A stretch of 5,179 nucleotides of DNA from Syntrophaceae bacterium UBA5619 (GTDB lineage: Bacteria > Desulfobacterota > Syntrophia > Syntrophales > UBA5619), in contig DIKL01000069.1 of the NCBI GenBank assembly GCA_002424545.1, forward strand, positions 1 to 5,179, written 5' to 3'. This document shows positions 1-5,179 of this stretch, piece after piece. Every line of letters begins with the position of its first letter. Position 1 is the first letter of the stretch. The position numbers were made by a program, and so were the translations under genes. The notes beneath the pieces were generated by a model that was given only the letters and a program-made list of their open reading frames with translations, made no database searches and was not told where the DNA came from.

Positions 1-111
1 CCAAAAGTTGGTGGTGGATTATGGTGTTTCTCCATTCTTTCATTTTATGTTAGGTTTCAACTGGTAATCCGAAATGGTTGGACAAGGCCATTCCGTGTGT
101 TGGGAAAAGAG
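1..111 (+). other. AT-richer leader upstream of the ZinT-like gene
   Basis: This stretch is visibly more AT-rich than the genes that follow, especially around 27-60, as expected of a promoter or leader. A weak -10-like TATGTT lies at 46-51, but no convincing -35 sits at the right distance, so no promoter is called. The reading frame of the following gene stays open back to base 1. However, the residues it would encode (rich in Trp, Phe, Cys and Arg) do not look like a continuation of the protein, and the signal peptide begins only at 112. An upstream gene end was not identified. Confidence 0.4.
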
Positions 112-786
112 ATGATCCGAGTCGTATTGATTGCACTGATCCTCAGCGTTTCCGCAACGGTTGGCGCGCAGTTGCCGTCGCCCATTCTCGGTGTTGCCGA
201 CGGACCCGGTGGCCGCATCCTGGCGCCGAAGACGGCCGAATGGGAAGGGGAGTGGGTGTCCGTCTCCTCACGGATCGATGATCTGGAGCGGCGGGGGATC
301 TTCCAGCGGGCAGCGGCCGCGGCGCACGGACCCGCCGCTGATGATATTCGACGGGCCTTTCTGAAGAGATTCAACTCGGATATCGGAAGAGTCAGGATCG
401 TTGCGGGACGTTTCACCTTTCTGTCGCCCGACGGTTCGACGGTCATCGGCACTGCGCCATACGCCTATGCCGGATTTGCAGAACAGATGAGCGAAGGGCG
501 GGAAGTTCAGTGGCACAGGTTTTCCCTCACCAGCGGTTTCGGCAAGTATCCGATACTGGTCTGTTCAGAACCGTATGGCGTTCTGGGTCAATGGATGATT
601 GTTCACGGCGATTTCGTTGCCGGGATGACAACCCCGCGCCATGATTCGGGGGGAAAGCAGGCCATGATGGTCCCCGCCGATCTTTCCGCCGAGGCCCTGA
701 GCGATGCCCTGGACACGCCCGAGTTTGCGTCCTTCCTTCTGTCGCTGCCGATTCCGGAAAAGAAAGAAGAGAGGGCGAAACCGTGA
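112..786 (+). CDS. Exported ZinT/YodA-like calycin domain protein with degenerate zinc site
   Basis: The predicted precursor has 224 residues. A typical Sec signal peptide (MIRVV, then a Leu/Ile/Val-rich core) ends near TVGA|Q at residues 16-20, so the product should be periplasmic. Residues about 42-168 follow the order of landmarks in ZinT (YodA), a periplasmic lipocalin-like zinc-binding protein: WEGEWVSV (44-51; ZinT has WDGxWQSV), FNSDIGRVRI (87-96; ZinT GYATDIxxIxI), YAYAGF (117-122; ZinT YDYDGY), then a KYxxxxxSE segment (145-153) where ZinT has KYxQFSDH. ZinT's three clustered histidine ligands (SDH...HFH) align by eye with Pro154, Trp161 and Ile163, and the His-rich N-terminal loop is absent. 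Zinc binding of the classical kind is therefore doubtful. The ATG at 112 was chosen because it starts the signal peptide directly and has a weak GGGA upstream (102-105); GTG at 97 (229 residues) is the alternative. The stop overlaps the next gene by 4 bases. The fold call is by-eye recognition; function is unknown. Confidence 0.6.
   Translation: MIRVVLIALILSVSATVGAQLPSPILGVADGPGGRILAPKTAEWEGEWVSVSSRIDDLERRGIFQRAAAAAHGPAADDIRRAFLKRFNSDIGRVRIVAGRFTFLSPDGSTVIGTAPYAYAGFAEQMSEGREVQWHRFSLTSGFGKYPILVCSEPYGVLGQWMIVHGDFVAGMTTPRHDSGGKQAMMVPADLSAEALSDALDTPEFASFLLSLPIPEKKEERAKP
769..775 (+). promoter_or_regulatory. Shine-Dalgarno for the Vps62-like lipoprotein gene
   Basis: GAGAGGG lies 7 bases before the GTG at 783, inside the 3' end of the preceding gene. 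It supports this GTG as the true start and, with the GTGA stop/start overlap, indicates translational coupling of the two envelope proteins. Confidence 0.6.
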
Positions 787-2717
787 GGGTCGCAATCCAT
801 GTGATCCAATTCCTTCTAACGGTCGTGTGCTGTTTCGGACTGTTGGGCTGTTCGATCATTCGTCCCGCTTTGACGACGGATGCGAAGGACCGTATCTGCA
901 ACCGAAGCGGCGATCTCAAAGAGGTAGAGGCCTCGGAAGCCATCCATCCCGGAAATCACGGCATCATCGAGGCCGGCAACTGGGAGTTCGATCGCACGGG
1001 ACAAGCCTTTCTGGAGGCGCAGGTGCGAACGGCCGCCCCCGGCAACTATGAACTGGCGCTGGATTTTCACGAACCGTTCGCGCACCTCCGTTTGCATTCT
1101 TCTCTGGGGCGCGTCACCGCGGGCCGAAAAGAGATATTCCGCATCGGTCCCCTGCCGCAGGTATTCCCCCGGCCGAGTTTTGCGGAAGTCTCGCTGCATC
1201 TCCTCAAGAAAGACGGCCACGGCAAGACGCTTCTCGTTGACGAAGCCGATACCTATTTCCTTCTCGATACCGATCTGGTCAACGATGCCGCCCTGAAGGG
1301 ACTCGATACGGGCGGCCTTACAGCCCAGGCGCTTCTGGATCAGTATGCCCCCGTCCTTAAAACGGATATCATCGCCAATCCGGGCACGGGCATCGTCTTT
1401 TTCGATCTGCCGCCCAAGAATATCGCCGCCATCCTTGCCGGGCCGCCGGAAGAGGACGGCAAAGACCAGGCGATGATCAAATGCGATCTCTGGAAAGATC
1501 AAGTGTCGGCGGAATTGCCGACATCCGCCAAACGGCGGGAATTGAACGGCCGCAAGGACGACTACTTTATCGATCTTCCGCAGCCCTTCGACAGCATCGT
1601 TCACCCCTGGCGTGACATCGTCAACCGTTATCCCAACGCGATTTATGGACGGATCGTCAGGACCCGCCTGACCTGGGAAGGCAGAGAGCATCGGGATGCC
1701 CTTGTCCTGCAGTACTGGATGCCCTATTACGTCAACCACCTGTCCATCTTGAAAACCGACCCGGTGGGCAGGAGCTGGGTATGGAACGCGGGCAACTATC
1801 ATGAGGGCGAGGTGGAAAACATCGCCGTCGTCCTGATCCAGGGGCCTCGCGGGCTGGAGCCGCTCTGCGCGGCTTACGCCAAGCACTTCAAGGGGACGGC
1901 CGAACCCTGGAAAAATGTGAGAAAACACGCGCCGGACGGGATTCCCACGACGCACCCCGTCGTTTATGTGGCCAACGGTTCCCATGCCTCTTTCTTTTCT
2001 CCCGATCCCGGTGAGGCGACCTGCGGAAGCGGTATCGATGCCGCGATGCATGGCGGCCGAGGATTCTGGTACGGTGATGGAGACTTCGGGCAGGTCAGGA
2101 TGATGCCGCGTTTCAACGAGATAAAATTCGGGGATGAGTATGATTTCCTGCTGTTCACGGGGCGTTTCGGCGGGTCGTACATTAAGGGTGCGGCAAACCA
2201 GTTTAACCGCAGTCCCTACATGTTTCCCTATACGTTCTATCCGAAGTTTTCGATTACCGGGAGCTGGATCGCGGGTTCCGGTTTCAACCGGTGGACAGAC
2301 CCTGCCTCGGAAATCCAGTATCAGGCGAAGATTCCCTCAAAACTTCAATACGACCACCGCAAAGTGCGGTTCCACTTTGACGCCGCCCCTGTCCGCGTCA
2401 CAAAAGAGCCGGGGCGGATCAGAATCGAGAAACTGGGATTTGTGTTCGACAGGCAGGGCCCGTCTCCCGCGGATGCGGTAGCGGTTTTTTTCCGGGATCG
2501 AACAGGGCGGCTCCGGAAGTTGGCTGCCTTTGCAGCCGGCGGCCAACCGCCCTCGCCGATGTATCTTCCCGCGGATGCGGTTTCGAAAGAAACGGTTGAA
2601 CTTGTTGCCTGCGACCTTGTGGTCCCTCCATCGCCCGAACCGCCTCTCGCGCGGGAGAGCCACCAGGGAATATTCGAATCCTTTCTGACCGCGACGGTGA
2701 CTCTGGCGATCCCATAG
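783..2717 (+). CDS. Vps62/DUF946-like lipoprotein
   Basis: This 644-residue protein begins with a lipoprotein signal: a short basic start, a hydrophobic stretch (8-21) and the lipobox LLGC ending at Cys23, followed by Ser. It should be lipid-anchored, and with Ser at +2 probably in the outer membrane. Residues about 30-180 are not recognised; spacing of hydrophobic and charged residues suggests beta-rich structure. From about 185 onward it resembles the Vps62-related (DUF946) family: DQYAPVLKTD (186-195, like the family's YAPxLxxH), LQYWMPYYVN (309-318), NYHEGEVENIAVVL (338-351, where the family usually has HxGDWExVxxxL) and HPVVYVANGSHASFF (391-405, the VYxxxGSHAxY box). A further stretch with many aromatics and glycines (456-503) follows, then an unassigned C-terminal part (520-644) that looks like another beta domain. 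The biochemical role of this family is not established. The GTG start overlaps the stop of the ZinT-like gene and has a good ribosome site. Family assignment is by eye, moderately sure; the lipoprotein call is firmer. Confidence 0.65.
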   Translation: MRVAIHVIQFLLTVVCCFGLLGCSIIRPALTTDAKDRICNRSGDLKEVEASEAIHPGNHGIIEAGNWEFDRTGQAFLEAQVRTAAPGNYELALDFHEPFAHLRLHSSLGRVTAGRKEIFRIGPLPQVFPRPSFAEVSLHLLKKDGHGKTLLVDEADTYFLLDTDLVNDAALKGLDTGGLTAQALLDQYAPVLKTDIIANPGTGIVFFDLPPKNIAAILAGPPEEDGKDQAMIKCDLWKDQVSAELPTSAKRRELNGRKDDYFIDLPQPFDSIVHPWRDIVNRYPNAIYGRIVRTRLTWEGREHRDALVLQYWMPYYVNHLSILKTDPVGRSWVWNAGNYHEGEVENIAVVLIQGPRGLEPLCAAYAKHFKGTAEPWKNVRKHAPDGIPTTHPVVYVANGSHASFFSPDPGEATCGSGIDAAMHGGRGFWYGDGDFGQVRMMPRFNEIKFGDEYDFLLFTGRFGGSYIKGAANQFNRSPYMFPYTFYPKFSITGSWIAGSGFNRWTDPASEIQYQAKIPSKLQYDHRKVRFHFDAAPVRVTKEPGRIRIEKLGFVFDRQGPSPADAVAVFFRDRTGRLRKLAAFAAGGQPPSPMYLPADAVSKETVELVACDLVVPPSPEPPLARESHQGIFESFLTATVTLAIP

Positions 2718-2736
2718 TATTCGTAGCATTGGGATC
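2708..2736 (+). repeat. Inverted repeat straddling the lipoprotein stop codon
   Basis: GATCCCA at 2708-2714 is perfectly complementary to TGGGATC at 2730-2736, with a 15-base loop that contains the TAG stop (2715-2717). It could form an RNA hairpin at the end of the two-gene envelope transcript. There is no T-run after it (ATTGCAC follows), the stem is short and the loop long, so it is not a canonical rho-independent terminator; a 7-base match could also be chance. Confidence 0.3.
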
Positions 2737-2765
2737 ATTGCACATCCAACAACGCGAATCCAAAC

Positions 2766-2805
2766 TTCGGCGGTACCTGTACGAGAGATTGATTTTGGCG
2801 GAACC
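2766..2805. repeat. Pair of imperfect 12-base direct repeats in the intergenic gap
   Basis: TTCGGCGGTACC (2766-2777) and TTTGGCGGAACC (2794-2805) match at 10 of 12 positions and start exactly 28 bases apart, a little under three helical turns. Such phased repeats can be protein-binding sites (an operator, or the transposase sites in the ends of some insertion sequences). TTTGACACA follows at 2810-2818, so on the opposite strand the block begins TGTGTCAAA with the two repeats inward of it. No transposase gene is present in the window. The role is undetermined. Confidence 0.35.
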
Positions 2806-2840
2806 CACATTTGACACAGCCGCCCGCGGAGAATGACCGG

Positions 2841-2869
2841 TTGCAATATCGGGGTGGTTGCGGTATGGA
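2841..2869 (+). promoter_or_regulatory. Possible sigma70 promoter for the beta-CASP nuclease gene
   Basis: TTGCAA (2841-2846, 4 of 6 matches to the -35 consensus) and TATGGA (2864-2869, 3 of 6 to the -10) are separated by 17 bases, and the nuclease start codon lies 53 bases beyond the -10. The -10 is poor, so this is a candidate only. A perfect -35 hexamer TTGACA at 2811-2816 lacks a usable -10 at 16-18 bases. Confidence 0.22.
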
Positions 2870-2913
2870 TCGTCTAAATCAGGATGACGATTCGTTTTTC
2901 AAACACCCATCAT

Positions 2914-2917
2914 GAGG
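2914..2917 (+). promoter_or_regulatory. Shine-Dalgarno deciding the nuclease start
   Basis: GAGG, within GAGGTGA, lies 5 bases before the ATG at 2923. This selects 2923 over the in-frame ATG at 2884, which would add 13 residues not typical of the family and lacks a comparable ribosome site. Confidence 0.65.
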
Positions 2918-2922
2918 TGACT

Positions 2923-4530
2923 ATGAAAGTAAAGTTTTTCGGTGCGGCAAGGACGGTGACCGGTTCCTGTTACATCATCGAAGCTGCGGGACGGCGTTTT
3001 GCCATCGATTGCGGAATGCATCAGGGCAATGAAGAGATCGAAAAGCGCAACTGGGACGTCGACATTTATGATCCCCGGAACATCGAATTCATCCTGATGA
3101 CGCATGCCCACATGGACCATTCCGGACTCCTCCCGCGCCTGGTGCAGCAGGGATTTCACGGCAAGGTCTACGTGACCCCGCCGACCCGGGATCTGCTCGG
3201 GATCATGCTGCTGGACAGCGCGCACATCCAGGAGGTCGAGGCGCAGTGGAAAGGCCGCAAGCGTCTCCGCAACGGGGAAGAGGGCATTGTACCGCTTTAT
3301 ACCGAACAGGACGCCCGGGCCTCCTTTCCATTATTCTCGACCGTACATTACGACAAGCCCTTTACCCCCGCTCCCGGGATCACGGCGACCTTCCGCGATG
3401 CGGGCCATATCCTCGGCGCGGCGATGATCGAGCTCGTCGTTCCGGAGGACGGCAAGACCAACCGGGTCGTCTTCTCCGGCGACATCGGCCGTCCCGCCCA
3501 GCTCATCATCCGGGATCCTTCGGTGATCCAGGAGGCAGACTACCTCTTTATGGAGTCGACCTACGGAAACCGCAACCATAAGAACGAGAAGGATAGTCTA
3601 GATGAACTCGCCGAGGCGATCGCGTACAGCCATCATCGGGGCGAAAAGGTGATCATCCCGTCCTTTGCCGTGGGGAGGACGCAGGAGATGATCTACTCTC
3701 TGCACCTGCTCGCGAAGGAAGGCCGCCTGCCTTCCGACATGCCCGTTTTCGTGGACAGCCCGCTGGCGATCCAGGCGACGGAGATTTTTCGCAAATCCCG
3801 GGAATACATGGACAAAGAGACGAAAGCCCTCCTTGCGGACGGAGAGGACCCCCTGAAACTGCCGGGACTTCGTTACACGCTCAAGACCCAGGAATCGATG
3901 GAAATCAACGAGACCCGGGGACCGGCCGTGGTGATCTCCGCGAGCGGAATGGCGAATGCCGGCCGGATCAAACACCATCTCCGCCACAACCTCTGGCGAA
4001 ACGGGGCGAGCATCGTTTTTGTCGGCTTCCAGGCACAGGGAACGACGGGACGGAAGATCGTCGACGGCGCCAAAAAGGTGAGGATCTTCAACGAAGATAT
4101 CGCCGTCCGCGCAAAGATCTTCACGATCAACGGCTTTTCCGCCCATGCGGGGCAGAGCCAGCTTCTCGACTGGCTCGGACACTTCCAAACGAAATCGTTA
4201 CATCTTTTCCTGATCCATGGCGAATATACCGCCCAGCAGGAATTGGCCCGGCTCATTCAAGCCCGCTTTGGGATCGAGGCCGAAATTCCCGACTACCTCG
4301 AGGAGGTCACGCTGGAGCCGGGACGAGAGCCCGCGCGCGTAGAATACCCCGAGAAGGCATCGCCTCGGATCGATTGGGATTTCCTGATCGCGGATATGGA
4401 GACAAGATTCGCGCAGCTCCGGGAACGCCGGCAAGCGGTCGAGGGCAAGGCATGGGTCGAGCAAACCGAATTTCGCGACCGGCTGCTCGAGGTCAACCGG
4501 AGTCTCGCCGGGATCATCTCCGAAATCTGA
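2923..4530 (+). CDS. MBL-fold / beta-CASP RNA-processing nuclease
   Basis: The 535-residue cytoplasmic protein starts MKVKFFGAARTVTGS, the usual N-terminus of this bacterial and archaeal family (relatives of Thermus TTHA0252 and of eukaryotic CPSF73). The metallo-beta-lactamase signature is complete: Asp29 in IDCG, THAHMDH at 60-66 (His61, His63, Asp65, His66), His162 in DAGHILGA and Asp187 in SGDIG. The beta-CASP part follows: motif A Glu211 in ESTYGNR, the PSFAVGRTQE stretch (246-255), SASGM (339-343), motif B His408 in GFSAHA and motif C His432 in LIHGE. Histidine at motif C is typical of RNA-acting rather than DNA-acting members. Expected activity is zinc-dependent endo- or 5'-3' exonucleolytic RNA cleavage; the natural substrate is not shown. 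The protein is longer than the roughly 430-residue minimal family by a charged, probably helical tail (about 485-535). It is separated by 105 bases, without an obvious terminator, from tadA, so the two may be cotranscribed. Confidence 0.93.
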   Translation: MKVKFFGAARTVTGSCYIIEAAGRRFAIDCGMHQGNEEIEKRNWDVDIYDPRNIEFILMTHAHMDHSGLLPRLVQQGFHGKVYVTPPTRDLLGIMLLDSAHIQEVEAQWKGRKRLRNGEEGIVPLYTEQDARASFPLFSTVHYDKPFTPAPGITATFRDAGHILGAAMIELVVPEDGKTNRVVFSGDIGRPAQLIIRDPSVIQEADYLFMESTYGNRNHKNEKDSLDELAEAIAYSHHRGEKVIIPSFAVGRTQEMIYSLHLLAKEGRLPSDMPVFVDSPLAIQATEIFRKSREYMDKETKALLADGEDPLKLPGLRYTLKTQESMEINETRGPAVVISASGMANAGRIKHHLRHNLWRNGASIVFVGFQAQGTTGRKIVDGAKKVRIFNEDIAVRAKIFTINGFSAHAGQSQLLDWLGHFQTKSLHLFLIHGEYTAQQELARLIQARFGIEAEIPDYLEEVTLEPGREPARVEYPEKASPRIDWDFLIADMETRFAQLRERRQAVEGKAWVEQTEFRDRLLEVNRSLAGIISEI

Positions 4531-4622
4531 AGGCTTGCCTGTTCCCCTCTGCTCGGACTTCGCGTGGAGACGATCTTCCTGTCTTCAGGGGTTCATCCGA
4601 TCGCGGAACGTCGCGCTTACAT

Positions 4623-4627
4623 GGAGG
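4623..4627 (+). promoter_or_regulatory. Shine-Dalgarno for tadA
   Basis: GGAGG sits 8 bases before the ATG at 4636, ideal spacing. It argues against the in-frame ATG at 4621, which overlaps it, and the GTG at 4564. Confidence 0.7.
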
Positions 4628-4635
4628 CGAGAGAT

Positions 4636-5112
4636 ATGGAAACCGTGCCGGAAACGGATGACCAATGGATGCGGATCGCGTTGGCGGAGGCCGGAACGGC
4701 CCGGGAGGCCGGCGAGGTGCCGGTCGGGGCGGCAATCGTCCGGGACGGCGTTTTGCTGGCCAGAGCGGGCAACGGTTCGGTTTCGCTGAAGGACCCTTCG
4801 GCCCATGCCGAAATCCTGGCCATCCGCGCTGCGACCGTCGCCGTCGGGAATTACCGCCTTCCGGAAACGACGCTCTACGTGACGCTCGAACCGTGTCTCA
4901 TGTGCGCGGGGGCGATCCTCCACGCCCGGATCGGACGCCTCGTCTTCGGCGCCGACGATCCCAAGGGAGGCGCCGCGGTCTCTCTCTACCGGATCTTCGC
5001 GGATCGGCGCCTGAACCACGCCGTCGCCGTCACGGGGGGGGTTCTCCGGGAGGAGTGCGCCGAAATTTTGAGTAGATTTTTTCAAGAAAAGAGGCTAAGG
5101 GGGATGCCGTAA
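4636..5112 (+). CDS. tadA: tRNA-specific adenosine deaminase (A34 to I34)
   Basis: TadA is a zinc enzyme, usually a homodimer, that deaminates adenosine to inosine at the wobble position of tRNA-Arg(ACG), letting one tRNA read several CGN codons. With the start chosen here the protein has 158 residues, normal for the family. The catalytic residues fall at the same numbers as in the E. coli enzyme: His57 and Glu59 in DPSAHAEI (54-61) and the zinc cysteines Cys87 and Cys90 in EPCLMCAGAI (85-94). Asn46, GNYRLP (71-76), TLYVTLEP (79-86), RLNH (125-128) and the C-terminal GVLREEC...FF are also as expected. Small departures are Val in GAAVSL where Gly is common, and a Gly after Asn46 where Arg is common; neither touches the active site. 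The last dozen codons change in base use (AGA, AGG, CTA, AGG instead of CGN and CTG/CTC), just ahead of tRNA-Ser. No other reading of this gene is likely. Confidence 0.96.
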   Translation: METVPETDDQWMRIALAEAGTAREAGEVPVGAAIVRDGVLLARAGNGSVSLKDPSAHAEILAIRAATVAVGNYRLPETTLYVTLEPCLMCAGAILHARIGRLVFGADDPKGGAAVSLYRIFADRRLNHAVAVTGGVLREECAEILSRFFQEKRLRGMP

Positions 5113-5127
5113 AAGAGTGCCCTACTC

Positions 5128-5179
5128 GGAGAGATACCGAAGTGGTCGTAACGGGATCGACTCGAAATCGATTTGGGGG
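5128..5179 (+). tRNA. tRNA-Ser(CGA), 5' part, cut by window end
   Basis: The acceptor 5' strand GGAGAGA (5128-5134) is followed by TA, a D-stem CCG (5137-5139) paired with CGG (5152-5154) around a loop containing the conserved GG, and a perfect 5-base anticodon stem ATCGA (5156-5160) with TCGAT (5168-5172). The 7-base loop CTCGAAA gives anticodon CGA (5163-5165), which reads the serine codon UCG. The run TTGGGGG that ends the window would begin the long variable arm typical of serine tRNAs; the T arm, acceptor 3' strand and terminator lie outside. The 5' half closely resembles E. coli tRNA-Ser(CGA). It begins 15 bases after the tadA stop, so it either uses a promoter inside tadA or is processed from the tadA transcript. 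A small repeat, GAGT...ACTC (5115-5127), immediately precedes it. Confidence 0.93.

Noticed and set aside
816..2051. Long open frame of 411 codons on the minus strand, antisense to the lipoprotein gene
   Set aside because: It lies wholly against a gene with a lipobox, a ribosome site and family motifs. Its translation shows no recognisable domain and has the Arg/Gly/Asp-rich look of a shadow frame in GC-rich DNA.
2811..2816. Perfect TTGACA -35 hexamer
   Set aside because: No acceptable -10 lies 16-18 bases downstream (GC-rich CGCCCGCGGAG then ATGACC); it may instead belong to the repeat block.
2337..2846. 169-codon minus-strand frame reaching from the intergenic gap into the lipoprotein 3' end
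   Set aside because: Considered as a possible IS-related gene remnant because of the repeats in the gap, but the translation shows no transposase motif and most of it is antisense to the lipoprotein.
3598..4188. 196-codon open frame on the minus strand within the nuclease gene
   Set aside because: It is antisense to a strongly conserved beta-CASP nuclease; no motif or ribosome site supports it.
2884..4530. Longer form of the nuclease starting at ATG 2884
   Set aside because: The extra 13 residues are not family-like, and GAGG at 2914-2917 points to the ATG at 2923, where the canonical MKVKFFGAARTVTGS begins.
4527..4590. CTGAAG...CTTCAG complementarity between the nuclease stop and the tadA leader as a terminator
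   Set aside because: Six-base arms about 52 bases apart, with no GC-rich stem and no T-run; most likely chance.
4564..5112. Longer form of tadA starting at GTG 4564
   Set aside because: The GGAGG site serves ATG 4636, and that start places the catalytic residues at family-standard positions 57, 59, 87 and 90.

Overview
The window is a gene-dense, GC-rich bacterial segment (GC in the high fifties by eye) with everything on the + strand: four protein genes and the 5' part of a serine tRNA. The protein styles (a signal peptide followed by a lipobox lipoprotein) fit a diderm, Gram-negative bacterium. A 535-residue beta-CASP nuclease with a helical tail, and a tadA followed at once by tRNA-Ser, would suit Desulfobacterota (for example a Syntrophus-like lineage). 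That placement is inference and weak.

Region 1 (1-2717) is a two-gene envelope unit. A short AT-richer leader precedes a small exported protein whose core resembles the ZinT/YodA calycin domain, although the zinc-binding histidines of that family appear replaced. Its stop codon overlaps by 4 bases (GTGA) the GTG start of a 644-residue lipoprotein. The second half of the lipoprotein resembles the Vps62/DUF946 family and its first half is unrecognised. The overlap implies coupled translation and probably a shared role at the cell envelope.

Region 2 (2718-2922) is a 205-base non-coding gap. It holds a weak inverted repeat straddling the lipoprotein stop codon, a pair of imperfect 12-base direct repeats 28 bases apart, and a possible sigma70 promoter. 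No clear rho-independent terminator was found.

Region 3 (2923-5179) carries RNA-metabolism genes: an MBL-fold/beta-CASP RNA-processing nuclease with all expected metal-binding motifs, then tadA (the tRNA wobble adenosine deaminase), then tRNA-Ser(CGA), which starts 15 bases after the tadA stop and runs off the window end. These three may share transcription. No CRISPR array, complete mobile element or complete defence system is visible. The most unusual content is the ZinT-like/Vps62-like pair and the repeats in the gap behind it.
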